A DNA stretch of 64,000 nt, from contig CAJNDS010001458.1 of assembly GCA_905221605.1 (NCBI GenBank), positions 548,501 to 612,500 of the forward strand, written 5' to 3'. Every line of letters starts with the position of its first letter. Position 1 is the first letter of the stretch. This stretch comes from Symbiodinium natans (taxonomy: Eukaryota; Sar; Dinophyceae; Suessiales; Symbiodiniaceae). Below the pieces are notes generated by a model that saw nothing but the letters and a program-made list of their open reading frames with translations, made no database searches and was not told the DNA's origin. This document shows, piece after piece, positions 53,948-63,802 of this stretch. A program made the position numbers and the translations under genes.

Positions 53948-55177
53948 TCAAGATCCTAGGAAACTTATGGCCTGCTCGGGGGTCAATGGGGGTTGCAACT
54001 GATTTCCTCCTGGTCCTCTTCCATATTTTGAACGCCTCTTGCGTGGTTGTCTCTTGTCGATGTTGGTCCACTCTTTGACGTAGTCAATGCCCGCAAACTT
54101 GTCCAGGCCTGTGATGTACATGCTCCCGGAGAGGGCGTAAAAGTTGATGCATGCGCGCTGGCACGGGGTCCGAAGCTGGAAGGCGCGAATAGAGGCATCC
54201 AACCATTTGAACTGCGACGCATCCTTGTACAGCCCATGTTTTGACGCTAGAGCTAGGATCTCCTGCACCTTGGGGAGCTGTCCGGTAGGCATGGGCCGTA
54301 AGCGCCGACGCCATGGAACTATATCCCCCTGCCCGTGGTCTTGAGAAGGGTTGATTGGCGGCGGAGGGGGTAGTGCCACCCCCGCTTCCATGGCCTCATT
54401 TGTGCCTGACGAAAGTCGGGCATCTGCAGCAGGTAGGTCATGCAGGGCATTGGGACTCTTAATGTCCCTTTCCTGAAACCTTGACGTCAACCAGCAACAC
54501 ATGCTGAAGCATTGCCATAGCATCCACAGCATGGCAAGATTGGGGCATGCCAGCGATTCGTTTGAGGATGTTGCCACTTCTTCGGCGGGTGGTTTACCCG
54601 GAGACGGATCTTCATGTTTTTGGCGCTTGTGCAAGGAGTCCTGTGATTCCCAAAGGAAGACTCTCTTGGTACCCCGAATCACTGGCCAAGCCCATGCAGG
54701 GATATGACGAGGCTCTGGCAATTCTTCCTCAAGGATCTTGACAGCGTCATCAACCGGTGCCTTGTTCATATCTGCTTGCGATTCGAAACCAGTGGGCTGT
54801 CTATCATGGGGCCAAACATCTGGCAAGGGATGTCGGCCCATCTCTGCCAGAGCTGTTGGACTTGCTGGGAGCGTCTCCTGAGTTTCGGAATCCCGGGAGA
54901 TCTGAGAATCACATCCCTGTTGTAGCCAGTTGCGTAGCCAGTCCTTCCCTTGCCCTTTAATCCACTGCTTTACGTCATCTGGGATCTTCGTACGGGGCAT
55001 GCCGCACAACAGCGAAAGAGTAGGGAGGTGCGAAGGCAAGCAAGGGGCAGCTTCAAGCAATTCGTCAGTCTGGGGCTCTTGGGACAAAAATTGCTCTTCG
55101 GAGTTCAAGCTAGCTTTGCTGGCTCCAGCCGGCAGTTTTTCCAGCACACTGCGTAACAGAAGCAAGAACTTGAACAA
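53948..55177 (-). CDS. LINE ORF1 protein, about 409 codons open
   Basis: It lies upstream of ORF2 in the same orientation, as expected for a LINE ORF1, usually a nucleic-acid-binding protein. The open frame starts at a TTG at 55177; the first ATG is about 60 codons in, before P-R-T-K-I-P-D-D-V-K-Q-W. I see no CCHC knuckle. The C-terminal third has basic patches (K-R-Q-P-R-K-R-R-S-K) and the centre a run of six prolines. Assignment rests on position and orientation. Confidence 0.65.
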   Translation of the reverse strand: MFKFLLLLRSVLEKLPAGASKASLNSEEQFLSQEPQTDELLEAAPCLPSHLPTLSLLCGMPRTKIPDDVKQWIKGQGKDWLRNWLQQGCDSQISRDSETQETLPASPTALAEMGRHPLPDVWPHDRQPTGFESQADMNKAPVDDAVKILEEELPEPRHIPAWAWPVIRGTKRVFLWESQDSLHKRQKHEDPSPGKPPAEEVATSSNESLACPNLAMLWMLWQCFSMCCWLTSRFQERDIKSPNALHDLPAADARLSSGTNEAMEAGVALPPPPPINPSQDHGQGDIVPWRRRLRPMPTGQLPKVQEILALASKHGLYKDASQFKWLDASIRAFQLRTPCQRACINFYALSGSMYITGLDKFAGIDYVKEWTNIDKRQPRKRRSKYGRGPGGNQLQPPLTPEQAISFLGS

Positions 55178-55762
55178 ACACTTAAGCCCGGGCCCTCCCC
55201 CCCCCGGTTTAGGGTTTAGGGCAGTTTAGGGTTTCGGGTTGAGCACTGTACGATGGGTGGGGCTGGTGTCTTTACTGGTTTAGGGTTTCGCTCGGTCGTA
55301 TGGTTTCGGGCTTTTAGGATGCATGGCTTCAAGGTTGGCATAAGGGGGAACATCCCAACTTCAAGGCTTCAAGGTGTTTAGTGTGGGTTTAGGGTTTCGG
55401 GTTTAGGGTAGTTTGATGAGGAGTTCAGTTCGAGGGTGTTCGGGTCATGGCGTCAAGGGCACGGGGTTTCGTGCGGTTTCGGAGGATCAGCTCTGCAAAT
55501 TCTGGTGCGCTTAGGGGTGTCCCTGCTATTTCCAGGACGGCACCTCGCACCCTAAACCCTAAACCCTTGAATGCACAAAAAGGGACTGTCATGTACAGAA
55601 CTGACCATTCCGGACTTGCTGGTCTCCTGGGTGGGTCCATTGTGCGCCTAGAGTCTCCTAACTTCTCAACCCTAAACCCTATAAACCCTAAATCCTAAAC
55701 CTAAACCGCACACCCTAAACCCTGAACCCCAACTGCTCCAACCGCTTGGCATCATCAGGGCT

Positions 55763-55880
55763 TACTTGGAGGTTCATGGTACTTATGAACCCACGTATAC
55801 CTGTACCTGCACCTACAACCTTTTACAACCATGTTAGGGCACTTAAGGGGCTTACAAGTGGGTTAGAAGTACAGTTATTT
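55763..55880. mobile_element. Family A, right end missing
   Basis: Left end and core are present; it stops at a CCCTAAA-type tract. Confidence 0.6.
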
Positions 55881-56054
55881 CTCAACCCAAAACCCCACAC
55901 CCTAAACCCTGAATCCTAAACCCTCAACCCTCAACCCTACACCCTAAACCCTAGACCCTAAACCTTACAAACATGAGCGCCACTGCCTCGATCGCGGGCC
56001 AGGCGAGGCCGGGAAGGGCGGCTTGACTTTGCCTTGCGGAGCAGGCTCCTATGT

Positions 56055-56129
56055 CGTACCTTTTGGGGGTAGGATACTCGATTCCCCTATAGCTAACCCA
56101 AAAAGGAACTACATTGGAGCCTTTGGGTA
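56055..56129. mobile_element. Family G, partial, inverted
   Basis: One end and the core, in the opposite orientation. Confidence 0.6.
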
Positions 56130-56606
56130 AACCCTAAACCCTAAACTCTAAACCCTAAGCCCTAAACCCTGCAACCCAGCACTAAAACTCAAAGAAATGT
56201 TCAGCCCACCCGTGAGCACACCTCTTTTCATAAAAGGCGAATGCTCGAAGCCGGCCATTTTTTTGCACTTTCCTTGGCTGCACTTAGTAGGGAAGCTATA
56301 ACCTAGCTGTTTTGCTGCCGTATTAAGAATTGGTTTAGGGTTTAGGGTTTAGGGTTTAGGGTTTAGAGTAAGAAACCCAATAAACCCAAAAAGCTTAAGG
56401 ATCTAAGGTTACAGTAAAGTACCACAGAGTTTCATGCACCCATTAAGGTCAAAGGGTGTGGGAGCCCTAAGCCAAGAAACCAACGATGGAGAAACACACG
56501 AAGCGATTTCGTGCTGTCTGAGTTTAGGGTTTAGGGATACATGCTGTCGAGTCCTCATCACATTTCTGTGCGCTTCGGGTTTAAGGTTCCCCTGTACTTG
56601 CGAATG

Positions 56607-56965
56607 TAGATTCTGCCATAAGTTAGGGCTTCCAGTCCCTACACCCTAAACCTTAAGGGGATATTCTTGAGGATGTAGGTTCCGTCAGTAGTCAGGGGCT
56701 TTCAGTCCCTTTAAGGGGATCTTCTTGAGGATGTAGGTTCTACCACAAATAGGGAGCTCCAAACCCTAATATGGGGGCCTTAAGAATTCGAATAGGGTTT
56801 CGGGGGTTATTATGGTATAATTACGTATAAAGGGACCATAAGGGAATATGTTTAAGTACCATTCCGACCCCTACATTAGGTTCCGCCACACCCTAAACCC
56901 TAAACCTTAAACCCTAAACCCCCAAGGGGATATTCTTGAGAATGTAGGTTCCGCTTCAAAGTAGG
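56607..56965. repeat. Tandem repeat of ~65 bp, four units
   Basis: GGATATTCTTGAGGATGTAG recurs at about 56658, 56715 and 56932, with a diverged unit at 56607. A family N element and a CCCTAAA tract interrupt the array. Confidence 0.6.
56768..56878. mobile_element. Family N inside a tandem repeat
   Basis: Complete copy, inserted between units of the 56.6-56.95 kb tandem repeat. Confidence 0.65.
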
Positions 56966-57545
56966 GGTTCCAAGTCGGCCTGCGTCCGACTTCGGAAGTG
57001 CCTTGCAGCTGGCGGGGGCCTGTTCCAGACATAGCTGGATCCGGGTTCGACAGAATGGTAGGGTTTAGGGTTTCGGGTTTCGGGTTTCGGGGCGTAGGGG
57101 TCTATGGTTTTTAAGGGTTTAGGGTTCGGGCATAAGGGTGCAGAGATTCCTACACGTCCTGCTCCCTAAGGCTTCCATAGCAGCCACAGCTATGGTACCC
57201 CTCAATACCAAGGTTTATGGAATTGGTTAGGGAGTTGCGGGCATTTGCTTGAGGTTTGGGTGTGCGGCCTCTTCTTGGCTTGGGCTCGCATTTTTGAAAG
57301 GTACTTGAACTACAGGGCTTCGAGGATAGGACCCTGTACCACCCCCAACCGAGCTACCACCTTAAGGGTTGTCCGCGTATGGGGTACAAGTACGTTGGTG
57401 TATGGGGTACGTAGTGTTTTTTTTTTTTTGGGGGGGGTCGTATGATTCCATAATCCTAGGACTTTGTGGGCTTCCAGGGAAGTAAGAATGTGACACTACG
57501 TTCGAAAAGCCCTGAACCTTAGAGTGGCGAAGTGCCAGATGCGGC

Positions 57546-57754
57546 AAGAGCCCAATACCCCGGAACTGAGGAATTGACCGTCATCTTAGACCGTCTATGA
57601 ATCTATGACTCCTTAATACGATCTAAGGCTTACCCTACACCCTAAACCCCAAACCCCAAACCCCAAACCCCAAACCCTAAACCCTAAACCCTAAACCCTA
57701 AACCCAAACCCAGGTATATGGCTAATCTAAGGGGTGTAAAAGGGCTCTTTGGGT
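57546..57754. mobile_element. Family B split by CCCTAAA/CCCCAAA tract
   Basis: The tract at about 57633-57713 interrupts the right half. Short similar sequences (AAGGCTTA and AGGTATA) stand on its two sides. Confidence 0.6.
57640..57715 (-). repeat. CCCCAAA/CCCTAAA tract inside family B
   Basis: Uniform CCCCAAA units on the left, CCCTAAA on the right. Confidence 0.85.
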
Positions 57755-58186
57755 CAAGCCTGGAAGTCCAGAAGCAAGTCCGACCTCCGGAAGGGACAGT
57801 TTCAATGTCTGTTCTTAGGCTTCAGGCTTTAGGGGCTCAGGGTTCTAGGGTGGAAGGTTTAGGGTTTAGGGTTTAGGGTTTGGGGTTTAGGGTTTAGGGT
57901 TTCGGGTGGTAAGGGGATAACGCGACCGCTTGGGATGCGATGTGGGGTCTGGGTGCTAGATAGCGACCGACTTCCCAAACGGAGCCCTTAACCCCCCTAA
58001 GCCCTAATCCCCCGGCTAAACCCTAAACCCTAAACCCTAAACCCTAACCCTAAACCCTAAACCCTCAACTCTAAACTGCACCAAGAAACTGCGGATGCAA
58101 AAAAAAAACAGCTCAAGCTACTAGGGAACACGACCTCTTCGGCAAGAACACCAGCTTAAGGGGCTACAAAGGGGCACGTTCATAGG

Positions 58187-58235
58187 ACTCTACCTCGGAC
58201 CCCTCAGGTCGTAGCCTTGGGTTTGGGTACCCTTC
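58187..58235. mobile_element. Family I, partial
   Basis: Left end only. Confidence 0.5.
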
Positions 58236-58245
58236 GTGACGACTA

Positions 58246-58360
58246 CACCTTAATTAAGGGTTTGGGGTTTAGGGTTTAGGGTTTACCCTCATTCATATAG
58301 GGATCCTGAATCTGATTTACCGTCTATTCCTGAATTCAGGGATATTCGGCTCTTTGGGTA
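58246..58360. mobile_element. Family B carrying TTTAGGG tract
   Basis: A tract at about 58258-58286 lies just inside the left part of the element. Confidence 0.55.
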
Positions 58361-58368
58361 TGAAGCAA

Positions 58369-58492
58369 CCCAAAGAGCCCTTTACACCCCTTGATGATGG
58401 AAGATTCCTTAAACCCTTATAAGGATCCCTTTATAATTTCAGGTAGATTCAGGGTATATTTCGAAATTAAGGGGGATTGGGCTCTCTGGGTT
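58369..58492. mobile_element. Family B hairpin
   Basis: Complete copy in tandem with the preceding one. Confidence 0.68.
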
Positions 58493-59171
58493 CAGCAGCT
58501 CTGTCGCAGAATGGCTTAGGGCTCCTGACGGCCCTCAACCCTAAACCCTAAACAACCCTAAACCTCCCTAACACCTAAATTGCTACGCAGAATCCTCTTA
58601 AACCCACTAAATGCAAATCCAAAAGAGCCCAAGGGCCTACCCAGTTAAGAGCGTTGCATTTAGGATTGTCGGTTTAGGGCTTCGGGTGGCAACAAGGATC
58701 GGTTTCAAGGGTGGAATTTCCATTCTCGCAACAGTTTGCGGGCGGGCCGCGTCCTGTGTAGGATTTAGGGTGTACCTGGGCAAAGGCAGCGCAACGTGCC
58801 GTGTCATGTTTGGGGTCCAAAAGTTTCACCTCCTACCCTAGATCCTAAACCCTAAACCCTACCTCCAAACACCGAAATGCTACAACCACAACTGCTCCTA
58901 AGGAAGCCTCCGACTACCCTGAGCTCTGCAATGCCGAATTAGCCGGGTAAACTGGCCCCTAAACTACCCTGAACCCTGAACCCTAAACCTTGGTTGCAGC
59001 AACTGTTGCACTAACCCTAAACCCTAAACCAGGCCAAGGCACCACGGCATTGGAGGGGGGTGTGTCAATGCCGCCTGCAGGAAGTCGGCCTGGACGCAGT
59101 TTAGGATTTGGGGGTTGTCACAAGGCATAGACTATATATTCCCTTTGAGGGTTATGCTCTGATTCCTACTG

Positions 59172-59263
59172 AACAGCTTCATAGCCCTTCATTCAGTATT
59201 CCTTGAACTAGAGAGAGGGATCCTGAGCATTCCTCAATTAAGGGGTATTGGGCTCTCTGGGTA
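59172..59263. mobile_element. Family B, left end missing
   Basis: Right end and core present. Confidence 0.55.
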
Positions 59264-59394
59264 GAGTTGCAGTTTACACGCAAAGCAATCAAGGCCGAGA
59301 AGGCAACGATGCATTGCCAGCATGGCCCCACTGCCTCATCTTCCTCGGACGGCTCTTCTGCAACAGACCTCCAGCGTACATGGGACTTGCGCGA

Positions 59395-59421
59395 TCTATC
59401 TCTCTCTCTCTCTCTCTCTCT
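59395..59421. repeat. (CT)n microsatellite
   Basis: About 12 CT units. Confidence 0.85.
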
Positions 59422-59533
59422 TCGTATGTAGACACACATATTCCCAGATAAGTGTACCTGTCGTAATACAACCCCTGATGAGCACGCGTGTACGTATGAC
59501 CCAAATGTCATGAATACGGCCCGGCAGATCCTT

Positions 59534-59688
59534 TACTTGGAGGTTCATGGGACTTACTAACCAATTATAACTGTACTTATAACCCTACTTATACTTGGGA
59601 TAACCCCTATAAGGCCCTTTAGGGGTATTATAAGTGGGGTTATAAGTACAGTTATAATTGGTTGGTAAGTACCATGAACCTTCAAGTA
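59534..59688. mobile_element. Family A hairpin
   Basis: Complete copy with both inverted ends. Confidence 0.78.
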
Positions 59689-59862
59689 CCTCATACCTTT
59701 TTCGGCGCGCATGGCTTGGCAAGGTGCGCGACGAGCACATCTGAAGGCGAATTGGCATGGAAGCCCCGTGCGTCCTTATGCACAACATGTGGCACCCCAA
59801 AGATTTACAAGCTTGAAACCCTAAACCCTGTTGAGGGCTAGGGCATACCTGACACAGAAGAT

Positions 59863-59955
59863 ACCCAAAGGCTCGAATGTAGTTCCTTTTTGGGTTAGCC
59901 ATAGGGGATTCTAGTACACTACCCCCCAAAAGGACTACATGGGAGCCTTTGGGTA
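59863..59955. mobile_element. Family G hairpin
   Basis: Complete copy, very close to the 41.97 kb copy. Confidence 0.78.
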
Positions 59956-60100
59956 AGGTATACTTAAGAAAATATTCTTAAATCATACTAAGCATCCCTT
60001 GTATAACAGAATCCTGAGAAAGCCCCGGAATTGCAACACATTGCAACACTCAGCTGCCGGGGCTTGCTCAGAGCCGGACTCCAACGCAGGGGCATCCTGG

Positions 60101-60185
60101 GGCTTAGGGTTTAGGGTTTGGGGTTTGGGGTTTAGGGTTTAGGGTTTAGGGTTTAGGGTTTAGGGTTCAGGGTTCAGGGTTTAAA
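60101..60185 (+). repeat. TTTAGGG/TTTGGGG tract
   Basis: Mixed units. Confidence 0.88.
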
Positions 60186-60379
60186 GCTATCTCCTACTTG
60201 CGTGGAATGTTGCAGTCGCACGGCAACAGGAACGCAACACCCCAAACTTTGAACCCTAGGCATAGGAGTCTTCTTTGGCTTAATTTCAAAGAGGAGCGAT
60301 GCGAAAGCTAACGCTGGTGTAGGCACAAGCACGAGAGCCAAGAAAACCCTTGTAAGCCCAAGGAAGCCAACATGGGGGT

Positions 60380-60915
60380 TTAGGGTTCAGGAATCCTAAG
60401 CCCCTACTACTCAGCCCTATACACTCAGCCCTATACACTCCTCAACTCTGAAACCCTAAAGCCCAGACCGCCTCCCGCGCCCTGACCCCCCTAAAACCCT
60501 ACACCCCCCCAAACCCAAAACCCCTAGACCCAAAAACCTCCAAAAACCCAACCCCCCCTAAACCCCTAGGCCCCAAGATCCCCCAGAACCCTACAAACGC
60601 CGAGACCCCGGAATCGCCAAACACCCTAACCCCCCACCCCAAAACCAAACCCCTACATAGACCCAAAAATCCTCTAATCCCCGAAACCCCCCAAACCCTA
60701 GGCCCAGAAGACCCAAAACCCCCCAAACCCCCAAGGCCCAAACATCCTAAAGCCCCCCCAAGACCCTAGGCCGAAAAAACGCTAAAACTCTACACCCCTA
60801 CACCCCAAAAACCTTAAGGCCCCAAACCCCCAGACCCAAAAAAACCCTAAACCCCAAGCCCCAAACCCTAAACCCTAAACCCTAAACCCTACACCCTAAA
60901 CCCTAAACCCTACAC
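60380..60915 (-). repeat. Degenerate C-rich array
   Basis: CCCAAACCCC, CCCTAGGCCC and similar irregular units. The glycine-rich minus-strand ORF in it is an artefact. Confidence 0.75.
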
Positions 60916-61009
60916 CCCATCCCCTCGAACCCTCAGGCTAAGCTTGGGGGCAGGGTCCTGCAGCTGCCGCGGCTGCAGGGAAGGCTCCGGAGCTGCCTCT
61001 ACTGCTTGT

Positions 61010-61265
61010 TTAGGGTTTAGGGTTTAGGGTTTAAGGTTTGGGGTTTGGGGTTTGGGGTTTAGGGTTTGGGGTTTAGTGTTTGGGGTTTGGGGTTCAGGGC
61101 TTACGGTTTGGGGTTTGGGGTTTGGGGTTGGGGTTTGGGTTTAGGGTTTTCGGGTTAGGGTTTAGGGTTTGGGGTGTAGGGTTTGGGGTTTAGGGTTTGG
61201 GGTTTCGGGTTTAGGGTTTAGGGTTTGGGGTCTGGGTTTCGGGTTTCGGGTTTGGGTAGGGGTGT
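61010..61265 (+). repeat. G-rich TTTGGGG/TTTAGGG array
   Basis: Mixed heptamers, ending near a poly-G run at 61307-61321. Confidence 0.85.
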
Positions 61266-61737
61266 AGGTGTGGGGGATTCAGGTTTGGGGTTCGGGGGGT
61301 CGGGGGGGGGGGGGGGGGGGGCAAGGTCTGAAGATGTGAGGGGGGGGGATTAGGGATGGTTTAGGATGTGGGGTTTGGGATTTAGGGTTTGTGGCTTTCG
61401 GGTTGAGCGGGTTTTGGGGCTTCAGGGCGGCGGGGCGGCTTTTCATTCCTGATGCTCAGGAAGACAGGTAGCACAGCATGAACCCTAAACCACAAACCCT
61501 AAACTCTGAATCCAAAACCCAGAAGCTCTGAAACCCACACCGTAGTAGGGCTCCCTGCCGGATGGTCAGGTGCAGGCAACGATGGGGGCTCGCTGTCTTC
61601 GTACTGCATGAACAAGGGAACCTCCTGCAAGATGAAGGACTTTTTCCCCACCCTCGGTGTGGGGTTGTTAGATTTTAAACTCAACTCTTCTCCTCGCCCG
61701 GAACTCTCCTCCTCGCCCGGTCTACTCCTCGCTCATC

Positions 61738-61918
61738 CCTGGAGTGCCCAACCCTAGAGTGTCCCTGGAGTGCCCAACTCTACCATGTCCCTGGAGTGCC
61801 CAACCCCAGAGTCTCCCTGGAGTGCCTAACCCCAGAGTCTACCTGGAGTGCCCAACCCCAAAGTGTCCCCGGAGTGCCCAGCCCCAGAGTCTCCCTGGAG
61901 TGCCCAACGCCAGAGTAT
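61738..61918. repeat. Minisatellite, 26-bp unit, about seven copies
   Basis: Unit TCCCTGGAGTGCCCAACCCC plus AGAGTG. Because 26 is not a multiple of three, the open frame across it cycles through three peptide repeats and is probably not coding. Confidence 0.75.
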
Positions 61919-61967
61919 CTCGACCAAGAGAGGGTGGGGATGTTCGAAGTAACATATTGTTAAATTG

Positions 61968-62200
61968 TTTTTTTTGGGAGGGGGGGTCTGCATTTAGAAC
62001 TTAGAGGTTTAGGGTTTAGGGCCAGTTAGGGTTTAGGTGAAGAAGGGCTTGAAGACTTCCCGCAAATAGGCGGACCTGTACTTTTTTTTTGTTTGGGAGG
62101 GGGGTGGGGGTCTGCATTTAGAACTTAGAGGTTTAGCGTTTCTGGCCAGTTAGGGCTACGGCGAAGAAGGGCTTGAGACTTCCCGCAAATAGGCGGGCCT
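61968..62200. repeat. ~115-bp tandem duplication
   Basis: Both units contain GGGTCTGCATTTAGAACTTA and GAAGAAGGGCTTGA...CCCGCAAATAGGCGG; a T-run separates them. Confidence 0.75.
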
Positions 62201-62201
62201 G

Positions 62202-62319
62202 TACTTGGAGGTTCATGGTACTTATTAACCCAAATATATCTGTACCTATAACCCAACTGTAAGCATGTTAGGGCACTGAAGGGGCTTATAAGTGGGTTAT
62301 AAACAGTTATAATTGGTTG
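62202..62319. mobile_element. Family A, right end missing
   Basis: Its start coincides with the end of the second unit of the 61.97-62.2 kb tandem duplication. Confidence 0.6.
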
Positions 62320-62383
62320 TGCGAACCGCGAACCGCAGGTTTGTGTTGACACGAGCCAACACGCGACCGGTTCCTACAGTAGG

Positions 62384-62595
62384 GTTGGGGTTTGGGGTTT
62401 GGGGTTTGGGGTTTGGGGTTTGGGGTTTGGGGTTTGGGGTTTGGGGTTTGGGGTTTGGGGTTTGGGGTTTGGGGTTTGGTGTTTGGGGTTTGGGGTTTGG
62501 GTTTTGGGGTTTGGGGTTTGGGGTTTGGGGTTTGGGGTTTGGGGTTTGGGGTTTGGGGTTTGGGGTTTGGGGTTTGGGGTTTGGGGTTTGGGGTT
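62384..62595 (+). repeat. (TTTGGGG)n array
   Basis: About 30 almost uniform TTTGGGG units. The long glycine-rich and PNPKPQT ORFs here are artefacts. Confidence 0.93.
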
Positions 62596-62596
62596 G

Positions 62597-62690
62597 AGGC
62601 ATCTCGGATCTCCTGTGCCAGCATCTTATCCAGGATGGAGTCGAAACCCTCCTCGGCAATCACCTCCGCGAGGTGATTGCGGCTTGCTGT
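62597..62690 (-). other. Possible exon, minus strand
   Basis: Contains [20 protein letters not shown], a helix-like run similar to the 45.3 kb island. It includes a 21-nt palindrome (AATCACCTC-CGC-GAGGTGATT, 62660-62680). It is bounded by the TTTGGGG array on the left and family A on the right. Confidence 0.3.
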
Positions 62691-62700
62691 GGCGCTACTG

Positions 62701-62823
62701 TACTTGGAGGTTCATGGTACTTCTAACCCACGTACAAGACCCTTAAGTGCCCTACTACGGTTATAAGTACAGTTCTAGAAGTACAGTAGAACTGGCGAAT
62801 AAGTACCATGAACCTCCAAGTAC
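62701..62823. mobile_element. Family A hairpin
   Basis: Complete copy, directly abutting a family E element at 62825. Confidence 0.78.
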
Positions 62824-62824
62824 T

Positions 62825-62935
62825 TGGTAGCCCAGAAACCAGATTATAATGAGGGGATACCCTTTTTGGGGTTGGTTGCTGTAAACGGGAACCCAGAACC
62901 CAAAAAAGGGCAAAAGGGTACCACTCAGCTACCAC
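62825..62935. mobile_element. Family E hairpin
   Basis: Complete copy next to family A. Confidence 0.75.
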
Positions 62936-63229
62936 GGCTATGGTAAGCTGGCAGCTCTGGCTTGCAGGCGTTGAGGGTTTAGGGAGTCGGGTTTAAGCTT
63001 GGGCTCAGGGGCTTTTCTGCCGTTAAAGCATACACGTCGGGGCGTAGGAATGAGAGTTGCGCTCAAGAATTCGTTAACCCCCCTTTAGAAAAAATGGGTT
63101 CCTAGCCTCAAGCTGAAACACCTTCTTACAGAGCGCAAGACCTCTACCTTTTATGGCTTCGGGCGTTAGGCTTTAGGTTTCATGAACCTTTCTAAAACCA
63201 TGTGAAGTAGGGTATATATTTCTTGTACC

Positions 63230-63322
63230 CCCAAAAGGACACCAAATATATACACTCACCAATATCAAAAAGGAACCTTATATACACTCACCAATAACAG
63301 TAAAATAAACCCTGCTTCATGT
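63230..63322. repeat. Dispersed repeat J
   Basis: Nearly the same as the 47.05 kb copy. Confidence 0.7.
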
Positions 63323-63460
63323 AGAGGCCTTCCAGATCCCTCTTGAGCCATTCTAAGCCTTCATGAGCTCTACGCGCCCTCGCAAACACGGCTTGACATT
63401 CTGAAGCTCTTATGAACCCCTCGAAGCCCTAAACCTAAACAAACTCTTACAGGCCCCTCC

Positions 63461-63561
63461 TTAGTAGCCCAGTAACCATATCATAACTTTTTGGCTTGGT
63501 TACTTCATAAGGGAACCTTGAAAGCAAAAAAAAGGAGCCAAGGGTACCACTGGGCTATCAA
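63461..63561. mobile_element. Family E hairpin
   Basis: Complete copy. Confidence 0.75.
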
Positions 63562-63782
63562 GCCTCCGAAGCCATGAAGAAAACATTGCAAGACTTGCAA
63601 ACGCCAAATTGGAGCAGGCAGCCTACCAACATAACTGCCAAATGCTGGATCCCAAACGGGAGGCAGTCCCCCAGGAACCAAGGAGAAAGATAGGTTTAGG
63701 GCTTCAGGGCTTAGGGTTTCAGGGCCTACGGTATTTTTAGTTTCGGGAAACGGGCACCTGAAACAAAAGAGGAAGTACCACT

Positions 63783-63802
63783 GGGGGGGGGGGGGGGGGG
63801 GG
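63783..63802. repeat. Poly-G run
   Basis: A G homopolymer of about 20. Confidence 0.85.

Larger units (their letters stand above)
49240..55205 (-). mobile_element. APE-type non-LTR retrotransposon (LINE), two ORFs
   Basis: The element reads on the minus strand: ORF1, a 617-nt spacer, ORF2, a 3' UTR of about 165 nt, and a short CA-repeat tail (49243-49258). Sequence on both sides is TTTAGGG type in the same orientation (49197-49243 and 55206-55235), so the element sits inside a telomere-type tract. The 5' end meets a C/G homopolymer at about 55196-55205. ORF1 has no ATG for about 60 codons from its open 5' end, so the copy may be 5'-truncated. ORF2 is uninterrupted, which points to a young copy. 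No target duplication can be defined because the flanks are repeats. Confidence 0.85.

Noticed and set aside
62297-62746. Four overlapping ORFs of 94-120 codons rich in G-F-G-V-W-G-L or P-N-P-K-P-Q-T
   Set aside because: All are translations of the (TTTGGGG)n array.
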